A DNA stretch of 64,000 bases, from NCBI GenBank assembly GCA_002099365.1, contig MSED01000005.1:1798001-1862000 (forward strand). The letters are read 5' to 3'. The first letter of the stretch is position 1. Each line of letters opens with the position of its first letter. Below, one piece after another: positions 41,601 to 54,216 of the stretch. The DNA comes from Phialophora verrucosa. Lineage: Eukaryota > Ascomycota > Eurotiomycetes > Chaetothyriales > Herpotrichiellaceae. The notes below the pieces were generated by a model. That model made no database searches, was not told the DNA's origin, and saw only the letters and a program-made list of their open reading frames with translations. The position numbers and the translations under genes were made by a program.

Positions 41601-44600
41601 CGAGATCCTCAACCCCGACGACGACAACTACAAGCTTATCCATCGCCTTCGACAGAAAATAGGTCATGTGCTTCATGATGTCCACGTCTTCTTAACTCAA
41701 TACGCCGAAGATGATGTGTCCTCATTCGCCCCTCTGTACACCGCTTACCGATCATGGTTCGTCGATGTTGGCATTGAACGTTCGGCGCATGTGCTCGACC
41801 GCGTTACTCGACTACTACATGCCGATGAACAACCGTACAAGGTGGCGGGGGTCCGGAAAGACTATCCTCGCTCGATCCTTGTTCGCCGAGCCAATGTTTA
41901 TCATACGCAAAGACTGCGGCACAACGCTGCACCGAGACCTCGTTCTGAGCTCGATGAACAGCTCCTGCTAGATCTCGGACAGTCTGCCGTATCTTTGTAC
42001 ACTGAAGTCCGACGCAACGCGCAGAGTGCGGGAGAATCAGCCCTTAAAGTGATCTTTGGGGCTCGTCTCTTTGTCATTCCACCACTTTTGAAGGCCTTCC
42101 AGGATGCCGTCGAAAACAATGATTTTCCGCGTATCAAGGGTGGCTTATTTGCCTTATTATTCGGCAGCCTGGCAAAGACTGTAGGGAGACACTGGAAGTA
42201 CACACCGGCCGTCATCAGAACATTCATTGATGCCAGTAGTGCTGACAAGCCGTCAATCCAAAAACTCTGTTCGGGTGGCCTATTCCAAATCATGGATTAT
42301 GGCCGACCAGGGGACCGCATGGCGATCATTGATCGTACAGTTGTTGATCCTCTCACTCCCTATGACGACGTGGAGGACCAAATTGCGAAGAAGAAAGCCT
42401 TCATCTTGACCAAGCGTGCTAACATCGAGCGCAGGAAGGCCGAGCTGGCCGAAGAGCTGGTTGAATTGTGCCGTTCTTCGCACTGGAAGAAAGCCTCGCG
42501 TGTTGCCACGCTGGTCATGTCATTAGGCATGCGTTTCGACACTGTGGCTCCGGACAGCATGATCGAATTGGTGACACTCGGCACGATAGATCCTCATCCT
42601 GGGTTGCGCGGACTATACTCTCAAGCCTTGGTTGCTCTTTTCACGATGACTGATGTCAGGGCCGTCTCCAACCATGATTATGCGAATTACATCCAGTCAA
42701 TTCAGCAGTTTCCAGCAAAGGTAAAGGTCGAGACTAAAGCCGGAGAAAAGTCATGGACGGATGAATTCTTGAAGACATTTTCCCAGCCTGAGGCCGACGT
42801 CTATATTGATCACGATTACCCAGGGTGGCTAGTCTGGTCAATGGATATGCCCGGCTATAAGGCTAATATCCAGAAGGACATCATCTACGATGAACTTGAG
42901 TGGGCTAAAAGAAGCAGAATTGGCCGCCTCCTGGATCGAAATTGGTTCAACACCTTGTTCAAGTATCTGAAGCAGGAGCCTCGCGATACTTCCGTAGACA
43001 AGTTCCGCGTCGCAAGCGCTGCGATGTTGACTTATGCCTTCGAGTTGATTATCAGAGATGGCCTTGCCGTCGCCACCTTTGAAGACATCAAGGAAGAGAC
43101 ACTTGCCGTATTTGAAGACGGAAGCGACAAGCATCAACACCGAGCAACGGCAGAGATTCTTGCTGGTCTAGTCACTTCGGTCATGGACAACTCGATCGAG
43201 CGCAGGACCATGGTGTGGGAGTTCGCCTTCCCCATCATCCAGCGAGTGTTTGCGGATGGCCTGACACCCGAAAACTCCGGTTACTGGACAAATTTTCTGC
43301 GCATGATACTTTCGGCTAGAGATCCTCGCAGAGCTTGGCCACTAGTCGAGTGGCTTACAAACTTCCGTCTTGACATGTCGTCCAATGCCGCCTTCAAAGA
43401 GAGCTCCAAGATCCATCTGCTTCACCAAGTGATTCTGGAGGCTGGCTGGCATTTCCAGCTCGAGAAGCCTATCGTGGAAAACTTCCTGAGTCATATCGAC
43501 CATCCGTACAAGGGCGTTCGCGAGTCTATGGCTCAGACCCTTGCGGCGATCACCCGTACTCGCTACCATGAATCGTACAAAGATGTCAACCAGCTCGTTC
43601 AGACTCAGAACAATGCGGGTTCCATTGGCACGCAGCCCTATCTTCCTACCAAGGAGTTCGACGAGACTATTAGCGGAGTCTTTGCGCGGCTTGAGAAGTG
43701 GCGACATGAACGGACACCAGGTCAGCAAAGTCCCTCTGCCTACACGTCTGGAAGCAAGACGATATTGTTATGGCTCGACTCGATGTTATCCTCGTATGAG
43801 TGCACCCAGCTACTCAAGTACTTCCCCGACCTCTTCATGGAGCAATTTCTACACATGATGGATGTCAAAGAGGTCAGTACTCTCCACAGCCTGTAGCTGG
43901 TCTTCCAGAACTCCTCAGCCTCCGTTTTTCCCCAATTGAAAGCTCAAGAATGCTAACCATGAACAGGATCCGGAGCTCCAGTCACTGGCCTACCACGTAT
44001 TCCGTCATCTTCCGAACATCCCACATCGCATTGGAGAGGACCAAGCAATGATCGATGCCCTGATCCGCATCGGAAGAACATCTTCGTCCTGGCATCAACG
44101 TCTCCGAGTCATGATCAATATGCAAATCATATTTTTCAGACGCCTGTTCTTGCTCTCAGAGGAGAGCAAGCAGAAGTTGTTCGGTTGCGTGGCAGATATG
44201 TTGGAGGATTCGCAGCACGAGGTCCGAGCTGGAGCCGCTACGACCTTGTCTGGGATGATCCGGTGCTCGCCTCTTGAGTTACGCGAGAGGATGATCAAAC
44301 AACTGCGTGATCGCTTCACGCAAACTCTGATCGATAACCCTCTCCCGAAGAAGCCAAAGGGTCAACTAGCTGGGCTGTCGTCTGCGCGAACCTCAGGAAC
44401 CAATACCCCGAGCCCGGAAGCACAGCGGCTAGTTATCGTTCGCCATGCAGCGGTGCTTGGCCTGGGTGCACTAATTCAAGCATTCCCTTACACAAGTCCT
44501 CCTCCGGCTTTTATTCCCGAATTACTTGTCCAGCTGTCCAGGAGAGCGGCAAACGATCCAGGCACTGTGGGTAATGCGGTCAAGAGCATCATTGCTGAAT

Positions 44601-44704
44601 TCAAGAAAACACGTGTTGACACATGGTTTGAAGACAAGAAAATCTTCGACCCTGAAACTTTGGAAACGCTGGCTGGAGTGCTATGGAAGAGCTACTTTGC
44701 TTAG
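38670..44704 (+). CDS. blm10: proteasome activator Blm10/PA200
   Basis: HEAT-repeat ring protein that caps the 20S proteasome and promotes ubiquitin-independent degradation and proteasome assembly, mostly in the nucleus. Three exons (38670-39100, 39147-43872 and 43967-44704) give 1964 residues, as expected for the family. The frame is open upstream of 38670 to a TTG, but MEELVSVNGHMKNAF is the first Met. Early markers are NRPRTFPYFSTLPYPVEDEA and HWTRELRSWLSLKFDP; the first, 46-bp intron joins MLLIK to KKHYLRPREDL. The long middle is helical HEAT-like repeat. The C-terminal exon carries the DUF3437-type end (RHAAVLGLGALIQAFPYTSP) and finishes KSYFA. The final three residues occupy the HbYX gate-opening position, but the penultimate residue is Phe rather than Tyr. 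Confidence 0.95.
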
Positions 44705-44731
44705 TCTTTCCATTGACAAAGCGCGCCCTGT

Positions 44732-45001
44732 TCACATTTGGAGCATAGCGGGGGTGTTGAATTTCGAGGGTTCTTGGTCCGCGTTGGGGGCATCTTCAGG
44801 TGCACTGGATGCCTGGGTCTTGCTTTCGACCAAATGTGTAATCACACTTTTCGAAGGAGATTGGGTGGCAACTTGAGGGGAAGAGGATTGCCACGGACGA
44901 GACATCTTTTCAGTAAATTGGAGAGGTGGGACAGACAGGGAGTTGGACTCCCATGTCTTGAGCGGCCGTCGACCGCGGTAAGAGAAGGTAGACATGGTCA
45001 T
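44732..45001 (-). CDS. possible small protein of unknown function
   Basis: An ATG-started frame of 89 residues on the minus strand, in the gap between blm10 (plus) and the MOSC gene (minus). It begins MTMSTFSYRGRRPLKTWESN (a second ATG at 44995) and continues with a Ser/Pro/Gln-rich stretch; no signal peptide or membrane segment is visible. I do not recognise a family. It would overlap the 3' UTR of blm10 in antisense. The composed, low-complexity sequence could be real or chance; nothing in the context decides. Confidence 0.3.
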   Translation of the reverse strand: MTMSTFSYRGRRPLKTWESNSLSVPPLQFTEKMSRPWQSSSPQVATQSPSKSVITHLVESKTQASSAPEDAPNADQEPSKFNTPAMLQM

Positions 45002-45324
45002 GCAGCGCTGAGATGAGGAGCGAACAGCTGCGAGACATCAGATACTAGAAGGTCGTAATGTCCCCAGAGAACAGGCTGTCTTTGAACTTATGGTCAAAGG
45101 GATCCTTGGCGACCAAGTCCCGCAACGTCCACCGATGCTTGTCTTGTCGATATAGGTCCAGCGGCTGCCGCGTCCAGATCTCTCTGAAGGACCATAGACT
45201 CCGGCACGTTCTACCCAGATGCGTCCAAGTGAAAGCTGGAGACTATATTGGTACCGTTTGTCGTAGGGTCAAGTGTGAGGTACCACCTGAAAGGTGAGGT
45301 CTTGTGCTCCGGTCGATATCACTG

Positions 45325-45954
45325 TCATACACACTCCAGGGCCTCCCATACCGCCGGCTGTTCGACCACGATTTGCATGCCGACTTCGATTACCCCTCCA
45401 ACTTCAACAGTGCTCATGATGCCGGCCTTCCGAGCAATAATCTTTCGCTGCTCATCTCTCTCGATAAACCGCTCTTGTAGACCTGGACGGAAGTGGCTGA
45501 TCTGCGGACACGGATTTCGCAGCCCTGTCACCACGAGAACGGGATCATCAGCTGTCTTCAATCTGTCCCGAATCGCAGAGCCCGGAACACTTTCAGTTTC
45601 GGGTCCGCTGGTTTCTAGGTCGCCGCCATTCGTGCCTGGGGCCGTCGGAACCGGCGACAAAAGGTGCAATCTCGTTTCTCTCCCCAGCTTCAACAAGCCA
45701 AGCCCCTTGGTCGTGATGTTCTCACCTAAATCCCCGGGCTTCACATTCAACTCATCGAGAATTGCCAAGTCGAGCAGATGTACCTGCCGGAGGTTCTTGG
45801 GCGGTGGCCTTATTTTCAGCCTTGAACGATGTTGTACCGTTTCGCCGCAGTGGCAGTCGCCCTGCACGCCCAGACCAGGGAGGAGTGTTAGAGAATCAGA
45901 GGATTGTTTAGAGAAGGTGTGCTCGGCGGAGAAGGAGAGGGCGTAGACGGACAT
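45325..45954 (-). CDS. MOSC-domain protein (YiiM-like)
   Basis: MOSC domains bind molybdenum or sulfur-carrier groups and occur in molybdenum-cofactor sulfurases and amidoxime/hydroxylamine reductases; stand-alone YiiM-like proteins reduce N-hydroxylated compounds. From the first ATG (45954, MSVYALSFSAEHTFS) the protein has 209 residues in one exon. The core signature is present: GLGVQGDCHCGETVQHRS near residue 30, LRQVHLLDLAILDEL, then PGDLGENITTKGLGLLKL. VVTGLRNPCPQI carries the conserved Cys, followed by RKAGIMSTVEVGGVIEVGM. An upstream GTG (45972) extends the frame by six residues and is less likely. There is an insertion rich in Gly/Thr/Pro (VPTAPGTNGGDLETSG) between the core halves. Confidence 0.9.
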   Translation of the reverse strand: MSVYALSFSAEHTFSKQSSDSLTLLPGLGVQGDCHCGETVQHRSRLKIRPPPKNLRQVHLLDLAILDELNVKPGDLGENITTKGLGLLKLGRETRLHLLSPVPTAPGTNGGDLETSGPETESVPGSAIRDRLKTADDPVLVVTGLRNPCPQISHFRPGLQERFIERDEQRKIIARKAGIMSTVEVGGVIEVGMQIVVEQPAVWEALECV

Positions 45955-46541
45955 GTCGTCGCGGAACAGCACTTCAACGACAACGGATTTCGCGGGCAGT
46001 AAAAGGTGTGTCTTGCTCTCAAACCGAAACGGCGCACTGTGTCAATTGTGTACAATCTAGTGTAGCGATAATTCTACCGCTTCGTATTTCGACGTATTGT
46101 GCCGTTGTGGGGTAGGAAATTGCTCTGTCCAATTCGAGCCGTGTGTCCTTGAGCATTTACAGCAGATCCAAGTTGACAGTGGGACAGGCGACCGTTCAGG
46201 CACCCTCGTCGCCGTCCCGTACTGGCTTTCTTATCAGCAGTTTGTTTTTGGGTAACAGGAGTGCCTCCTGTTCTCACGACTCCCACTCTTCTGCACCCCG
46301 CAAACTGTGCTTCGCCGTATTCGTGCTTGAGGCAGAACCTTCAAGCGCGACTAGCGTGCCAAGGCCAGGACCTGAGCTGCGAGTTGCCATCATCGAGGTG
46401 CCCCCGAGACCTTGCAACAAGGCCTCTACTTTATCCTTCAACTCGACCCTGAGCGCCATCAAAGCTCGTTGCTCTCTACGCATCCATATACCCGATCACC
46501 TAGGCCTGGGCGGCTCTTGTCCTCCACCTCCACCGCCCAGC

Positions 46542-49182
46542 ATGGCCCACAAGGACACCCTCTTTCGCTCGGCGAGCATGTCGCTCACGCAGCTCTACAT
46601 CTCGAACGAGATAGGAAGGGAGGTTGTTTCTGCGCTGGGGGAGATTGGGGTCGTTCAGTTCCGCGACCTCAACTCGGAAACCACGGCATTCCAGCGAACC
46701 TTTACCAAGGAAATCCGGCGTCTGGACAATGTCGAGCGACAGCTGCGCTACTTCAAGTCTCAGATGGAGAAGTCTGACATCGAGATGCGGAGCCACTGGG
46801 ACTTTGACGAGAATATGCTTGCAGCACCTCAGGCCAGCGAGATTGACGAACTTGCGGAACGATCGGAAATCCTCGAGCAACGCGTCAGCAATTTGAATGA
46901 TAGCTACGAGACACTCAAGAGGCGGGAGGTCGAGTTGACCGAGTGGCGGTGGGTTCTGAAGGAGGCGGGAGGATTCTTTGACAGGGCACATGGACAGACA
47001 GAGGATATCCGACAGAGTGTCGATGACGATGATGCTCCTCTGCTGCGCAACACCGAGGCTGAAGAAGGCAGAGCCAACGGCGATGTCGCTCAACAGCAGA
47101 GCTTCGCAGTCATGAACATCGGCTTCGTCGCAGGAGTCATCCCTCGTGAGCGATTGGCAGCCTTCGAGCGAATCCTGTGGAGAACTCTGCGTGGCAATCT
47201 CTACATGAACCAGTCCGAAATCCCAGAGCCCATTATCAACCCGGAGAACAATGAGGAGATCAGGAAGAACGTCTTTGTCATCTTTGCTCACGGCAAGGAG
47301 ATCATCGCAAAGATCAGAAAGATCTCCGAGTCACTAGGCGCCGATCTTTACAACGTCGACGAGAATAGCGACCTCCGCCGAGACCAGATCCACGAAGTCA
47401 ATACCCGGCTCAGCGATCTCGCCAGTGTCCTCCGCAATACCAAGAACACCCTCGACGCGGAGCTCAGTGCTATTGCTCGATCCCTTGCTGCATGGCTGAT
47501 TGTCATCAAGAAAGAGAAGGCTGTCTATAACGCTTTGAACATGTGCTCGTATGATCAAGCGAGGAAGACTCTGATCGCCGAAGCTTGGTGCCCTACCAAT
47601 ACTCTGCCACAGATTCGAGCCACCTTACAAGAAGTCAATGATCGCGCTGGACTGTCTGTGCCTACTATCGTCAACCAGATCAAAACCAATAGGACACCAC
47701 CAACCTACAACAAGACCAACAAGTTCACCGAAGGCTTCCAGACCATTATTAACGCCTACGGCACAGCCAAGTATCAGGAAGTCAATCCGGGTCTCTACAC
47801 CATTGTCACTTTCCCTTTTCTGTTCGCCGTCATGTTCGGTGATTTCGGTCACGGTTGCTTGATGGCTATGGCTGCAGCCGCCATGATCTACTGGGAAAAG
47901 CCTCTCCTACGCTCCAAGCAGGATGAACTATTCGCAATGGCTTTCTATGGTCGATATATCATGTTGATGATGGGTATCTTTTCCATGTACACCGGTCTCA
48001 TCTACAACGATGTCTTCTCCAAAGCCTTCACACCATTCGCCTCGGCGTGGGAATATCCTGAGGATGGACGTCCTGAAGCCACTGCTCATCTCAAAGGCAG
48101 CTATCGATATCCTTTCGGTCTGGACTGGGCATGGCACGGTTCAGAAAATGACTTGCTCTTCAGCAACAGTTTGAAGATGAAGTTGTCTATCCTGATGGGC
48201 TGGGCTCACATGACCTATGCTCTCTGCTTCTCTTACATCAACGCCCGTCACTTCAAGTCACCCATCGATATCTGGGGCAACTTCGTGCCCGGGATGATCT
48301 TTTTCCAAGCCATCTTCGGATACCTCAGCTTCTGCATTGTCTACAAATGGTCGATTGATTGGTCAGCAGAGGGACGGAATCCACCTTCGCTGCTCAACAT
48401 GCTGATCCAAATGTTCTTGGCACCCGGCACGGTCGAAGATGGCGAGCAGCTGTACTCGGGACAAGCGGGCGTGCAAGTATTCTTGCTCTTGATTGCCGTT
48501 GTCAATGTGCCTATTCTGCTCCTGCTGAAACCGCTGTATCTGCGGTGGCAACATCAGAAGACTGCGGCGCAGGGCTATCGTGGGATAGGAGACACGAGGC
48601 GCGTCACCCATGCTACAGATCTGGACGATGATGGAGACGAGAACAACCATGCCAATGACCGGCACGCGAATGGTCGACCAAGTGAGGATGACGATGAGGG
48701 TGCCATGATCACAGAGAACATTGGAGACGATGAAGAAGAGGAATTTGAGTTCTCAGAAGTGATGATTCACCAGACAATCCGTAAGCTCGTTCATCCTTTC
48801 AAGTATTGTTCACTCGCTGACATGCTCCACAGACACGATTGAATTCTGCCTCAACTGCGTTTCCCACACGGCATCGTACCTTCGTCTCTGGGCTCTGTCT
48901 CTTGCCCATCAACAACTCTCCGTCGTGCTGTGGAACATGACGCTGGCTAATGCTTTTGGCGCCGGCAGCGCCGGAGCACGCGTGTTGATGATTGTTGTAA
49001 CCTTCTTTTTCTGGTTCGTGTTGACGATTGCCGTCTTGTGTGTTATGGAAGGCACGAGTGCCATGTTGCATTCACTCAGATTGCATTGGGTGGAAGCCAT
49101 GAGTAAGCATTTCGTGGGTGAGGGCGTGGCCTTCGAGCCGTTTAGTTTTAAGTTGTTGTTGGAGGAAGAGCCTGTAGATTGA
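46542..49182 (+). CDS. vph1: V-type proton ATPase subunit a (Vph1/Stv1 family)
   Basis: Membrane subunit of the V0 sector that forms the proton half-channels of the vacuolar/endosomal V-ATPase. Two exons, 46542-48780 and 48833-49182, encode 862 residues. The upstream frame is open, but MAHKDTLFRSASMSLTQLYI is the first Met and matches the family start. The N-terminal cytoplasmic half has VGEIGVVQFRDLN-like sequence (ALGEIGVVQFRDLNSETTAF), coiled-coil stretches and the acidic loop near residue 165. The C-terminal half has eight membrane helices, beginning VTFPFLFAVMFGDFGHGCLM. The last exon starts at HTIEFCLNCVSHTASYLRLW, containing the essential Arg of the proton channel, and continues ALSLAHQQLS. 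A charged loop (DDDGDENNHANDRHANGRP) separates the last helices. Confidence 0.96.
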
Positions 49183-49496
49183 GTGGGTAACCATAAGGAG
49201 GACCTTTTCAAACGCAGAGCTATAGATTCATAGCTTGGTACATCGAATGATAATCACTCCTTTGAGGTCAGATCCAGTTGGAACCGGGGCAGAGGTCATC
49301 GTCGTGGAAGAAGCAAGTGACTAAGCTGGCTGGGCTATGAGGCTTTTTCGCAGCCTCGTCGACCGGCTGACCTTCCTGATACAAGCTTTTCCGAGGCGGT
49401 CTTGGCGGTCCGAAGCACACAATCAAAGTAAGTTCCTGTCGCCCCTCCGCCGACATCACCACCAACGAACCCAGTGCCCAGGAAGATCCTGTCAAG

Positions 49497-50158
<662 letters not shown>

Positions 50159-50821
50159 TGGTGTGGCACCGTGTGGCTGGGATGGGACTTTGGGGAAGAG
50201 AGTTGTGCGCGGGACGGGGGCGGCGGCAAAGGTGGCGAAGAGCACGAGTCCAGGCGAAGGAATACGTGCATGCATCCATGCACGCACGCACGCATCCCAA
50301 GCAATGTGGCCGAAAAATGGTTCTACCGGATGCTGACTGCGTCGTGGTGATGCCGACGAAGTATGAGAGGATGAAGTGCACGGGCTAGGCGAGGCTAGGC
50401 TATGCGTAGAGACAATGCACCTATTTTCAAGGCGCCATCGCTTCGTGGTTCCTCTCAACGAAGCTCTCTACTCCTGTCGGGACTAGCACTCGAGCGGTTA
50501 GTCAGTCAGTGCAGTCATTGAATGCTCCAGAAGCACAGCAAGGCCGTTCGCGTTTGGTTAAGCGTAGTGAGAGGGGATGGACGGACAATCCGCTCGCTTA
50601 CTGTGCGAGAGATGGCTGTGCCAGTCGTGGAATTACTTCGCAGCACATCATCCCACAGGCGCCAAATCCTCATGATACGTAGTACTGGTACATTGTATCC
50701 GACAGCATGGCAGACCCAATCCTGGGCCTGGTCGAGGTCCATATTGTAACTTAAGTAGAACTCCCCCACTTGACCTATGCGCAGCGCCCTGCCATACCCT
50801 ACCATCTCATAACCATGCGCA
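50159..50821. other. intergenic spacer between convergent genes
   Basis: Holds the 3' flanks of the ubiquitin-eL40 gene and the Yip1-family gene. A short CATG/CACG repeat lies at about 50268-50298 (CATGCATCCATGCACGCACG). No coding frame was recognised. Confidence 0.55.
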
Positions 50822-51904
50822 TTAGAACAACCTGAGCTTACTGTCATCGTCCCTCGCCGGACTCTTGTGACTGAAAAACAGAATCTTGATCGCGATCGCC
50901 AACCCGGCATGCACCAGCACCACCGCCACCAAGAGCACCTGGCTGATTTTCTTCTCCGTGGCACTGATCACGGGGTACAGGTTCTTGACCAGGAAGAACA
51001 CACTGACGGCGTAGCCTAATCCGACGAGCGCGTAGTTGAGCCCGTTCAGCGGCGACCACGAGACCAGCGCCACGCCGATCCAGAACAGGTTCCCGTACCC
51101 GTACAGGGCCCAGCACTCGACCAGCTCGAGCGACTGCGCCCCGAACCAGCGCAGCGCGGCCCACAGCCCCAGCGGCACGAACAGCGTATACCCGTAGACC
51201 AGGCCGGCGGCGCCGCCGAGCAGCGCGAAATCATACTCGAAGTGCTTCTTCCCCTCGGTCGCGAGCTTGTGGCTGATGGTGCCCGTGAGGAAGAGGATGA
51301 CCACGACGGTCGTGGCGATCCAGAACGGGCCGTACAGGTCGGGGTTGCCGTCCATGATGTCGAGAAAGGGCGGCGTGTTGGGGATGAACGGGAGGATCGC
51401 GGACCGACATCGGTGCAGCACGGTCGAGGTGTCGACGTCGAAGAATTGCGCGTAGAACGGGAGCGACCAGAGCATATGCTTCTGCGGGGAGGCCGACGAG
51501 GACGACGGCGCGCCGAGGTTGCCGCCGCCGCCGCCTGTGCCGCTGCTGGTGGAGAGGAAGGGCGTGTCCGGTTGGATCTTGCGCTGGTTCGAGGGGTTGG
51601 ATTCGAAGTCTGCGACACGCACAGGAACAGACATGTCAGTTTAGGCGGGGGAACCAGCAGGGCTGTGGCAAGGACGCCAGGATGTATAGGGGAGTCTGAG
51701 GGACTGGAAGGGGGGACACGAACTTGAGGAGTGGAATTCTAGGTCGTCATCTTGGAGGTCGGTGTGGCCTAGGTCGCCCTGCTGGGTGTTAGATGTTGGG
51801 TGCGCGCATTGAGAGTGAGGGTTCGTCATGTAAGGCAGGTGGGCGGGATGGATGGTTACCTCTGTGTCGACGTCGACGACGACATCGTAGCCTCGATTCG
51901 CCAT
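50822..51904 (-). CDS. Yip1-family membrane protein (YIPF1/2-like)
   Basis: Golgi/ER membrane protein of the Yip1 family, which interacts with Rab/Ypt GTPases in vesicle traffic. Three exons (51904-51860, 51778-51724 and 51609-50822) give 295 residues. Exon 1 encodes MANRGYDVVVDVDTE; exon 2 the acidic GDLGHTDLQDDDLEFHSS, both recognisable as the family N-terminus; exon 3 has FYAQFFDVDTSTVLHRC and NPDLYGPFWIATT before five hydrophobic helices (VVVILFLTGTI, LLGGAAGLVYGYTLFVPLG, GNLFWIGVALVSW, LVGLGYAVSVFFLV and LLVAVVLVHAGLAIAIK). The donor of intron 2 is GTTCGT, off-consensus, but both frame and family continuity (HSS then NFESNPSNQ) support it. The exon 2 acceptor could equally lie 3 nt upstream, adding one Gln. 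Confidence 0.88.
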
Positions 51905-52251
51905 TCCGGTGCGGAAACGACTGGCGAGGGAACAAGGAAGACAGCGAGACTCTGTAAGTTGTTGAGTGAGCACGAGGGGAGGCTGCTCGGATTGAGTGCT
52001 GGCTGAGGATTTGGAGCACGTCAAAACACGTTGCCTGTCCAAGTTACTCTGTGTGTAATCTACCGCGTTTAATCACGTATGTAATGACGCTGTCGGTCCG
52101 GGGAAACTTGTGCATTACTTCGCTGTAATTACAAATCGTTGTCCGTTCTCCGCCTCGGGTTCATGCCTGGGACTTGCTATGAGTGACGGGTGATATATTG
52201 TTGGCTTTGACACGTATTATGCTTCGAGTGTACCGTTACCACATGCCTGTC

Positions 52252-52720
52252 TCATAGCACTACTACCGTCGGAAGAGTAGCGAGAATACACGCTGCACAA
52301 TTGACAAAACAGCAACCTTCGACCATCACTTCATCTTCCACAGCGACTGGAAGATCGAGATCCTCAATTCTGCCGGCTGCTATGTAAGTGGCCAGGATTC
52401 CTGCTCCCTCCGTGTCTGAGACATCGGGTGTGACTATTGTCGCCCGCAATCGTTCCTCACCGCGTCCTGGATAGGTATGTCTGACCTGTTCGGCTGTTCC
52501 CACAAGCGGTGTCGCCTCAGGGACCGGGCTCCTTCCTACGCCTAGGTCGCCGACAAGGTGGGCACTTGCCTCCTGTGGTTACCGCAACGCTCACGGTGGC
52601 ATCCACAAACTTGTCCCTCTTCCGATCCTGATTGCTCTTTCCACACCAAGAAAACATTCCTACTGGAAGGTCCCACCTGATCCCCTTCTCACTTCTGCTG
52701 TGATGTGTCCCGGTCGCCAT
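52252..52720 (-). other. two adjoining open frames with protein-like translations, gene status unclear
   Basis: On the minus strand a frame from 52720 reads MATGTHHSRSEKGIRWDLPV and so on to a stop at 52520. An overlapping frame ending at 52252 reads EASAHLVGDLGVGRSP, then QVRHTYPGRGEERLRATI and a hydrophobic Cys-containing end (CCFVNCAACILATLPTVVVL). Joining them needs a frameshift or an intron of only about 22 nt (GTGAGC to CACAG), which is too short for this genome. I recognise no family. It may be a decayed gene, a gene with another structure, or chance. Confidence 0.25.
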
Positions 52721-52872
52721 CTGGAGTGAGCAGTGGTCAGACTACCGAGCAGGGTGGAAGGGTAGCTGTCCTCCTGTCCTGCCTAGCTTCGTTTACCTTG
52801 ACGTTGGCTCTTCCTCCTAGCGGTGAACTAAAGACAACCCATACCTTTTCGTGCACAGACTCATACCTGAGC

Positions 52873-54216
52873 CTACCCCTGTCTTAGCAGGTAAGAATAG
52901 GCGGTGGCTATCACAGACCAGAACACCTTGTCGTGCCCAGTTCTTCTCAGCCAAACGGCGAATGCTCCAACCATAAGCATGGCGGCCAGGGATGTTGCTG
53001 GCTTCCTGTATTTGTAGAGCAGGAGGGCTCTCTTCTCCATTACCTCCTGCCTGTGCAGCTGATCGATCTGCTTCCGGCAGAACCTTTCAGCCTCTGCTAA
53101 GCTCTGAGGATTTTCGATACGTCGCGAGGTCTTGAGCACACTGTACTGCGACAGGCGCCACCAAACAAAGCCAGGGAGGGTCTGAGGTGGATGGTCTCGG
53201 AACAGAACCAAGGCATCCTGGATGCGTGCGTCGATGTCGAAGGTTTGAGGTAACTTGGATATCACGAACGTGAGCATGTCGGATTCGTCAGGAGGCATCT
53301 CCACCAATTCCGACCGGCGCGATATTGTCACCGCCGCGAACAAGTAGATGCTCATGATTGGTTCGTGTGCCAGCAAGAAATCGTAAAGTCTGGCAATGTC
53401 GCCATAGTTGTAAATATCGTGCGCAAACAAGGAATGAGTCGCCGACAAGGCGAAGATGTTCTCAGCTTGGGCGATATGATTTGCCAGTTCGGGGTCGGCC
53501 GACTTCACAACGGCTGATACAAGCTCAAAATGTCTCCTTGCAGGTGCGATTGTCGGTAGCATGTAGTCCCGAAGGCGACATAGAGAGATTCGTGGAACGG
53601 CAGCCATGGCTTGTCGCTTCCCCAGCACCAGTAACAGAACTTGTACGACATCGTGATAGCTCTGAAAGTAGGAAAGCAGAGGATAGGTTCTCAAGGTCGC
53701 GACAATCAGATCGGAGAGCTCTGTCTTCTTGGTCTCCAAGGACTGTTCGGTTTCATCTGGTTGCATTCAGACCGTGATACCTTGTGTGTTGGAGGGAGGG
53801 ACCGCAAACCTTTAGGGTAATATACAAAGGCACGATCAACATCGAGTTGTACTTGATCCTCGTCGGGGTGACGTGGTAATGTCCGCCAATGATCCTGATT
53901 TGACTGTGTTTGCCCGACCGGGCTTGAATCTTCAGGTGCGAAACCCAGTAGGAACGGCCCTGTCGAGTTCATGCATCAGCATCAGGTTCCACGAAGAGGT
54001 GGCAAGCAAGGGGGACATACAGGCTTTGCGGCGCAAGTCGTCCACCAAAAGGCCGCCGGTCGAGCTCGCAAGTTCAATCAGGGCCCCAACATCCTTCTGA
54101 CGACAGGCCTCCTCAATGCGTTGACTTTTCTCGTGTCTGTCCGCATCTGTCAATGACAGCTTTTCAGCCGACGCCATGGAACCTGTCAATGGCTTCCCAC
54201 TGACAGTTGCGTCCAT
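52873..54216 (-). CDS. TBC-domain Rab GTPase-activating protein (TBC1D20/Gyp8-like), membrane-anchored
   Basis: Stimulates GTP hydrolysis by Rab/Ypt GTPases of the early secretory pathway (Rab1/Ypt1 in the TBC1D20 group). Three exons (54216-54021, 53959-53810 and 53756-52873) encode 409 residues. The start is the first ATG, MDATVSGKPL; the frame is open to a GTG seven codons earlier. The dual catalytic fingers are present: Arg108 in VQLDVDRAF and Gln147 in YFQSYHDVVQVLLLVLG. RLRDYMLPTIAPARRHFELV and HSLFAHDIYNYGDIARLYDF are typical of the TBC1D20 group. Two hydrophobic stretches near the C-terminus (TSLAAMLMVGAFAVWL and VFWSVIATAYSYLL) form the ER anchor. Intron 2 (53757-53809) uses an unusual GTTTGC donor, supported by frame. 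Confidence 0.88.
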
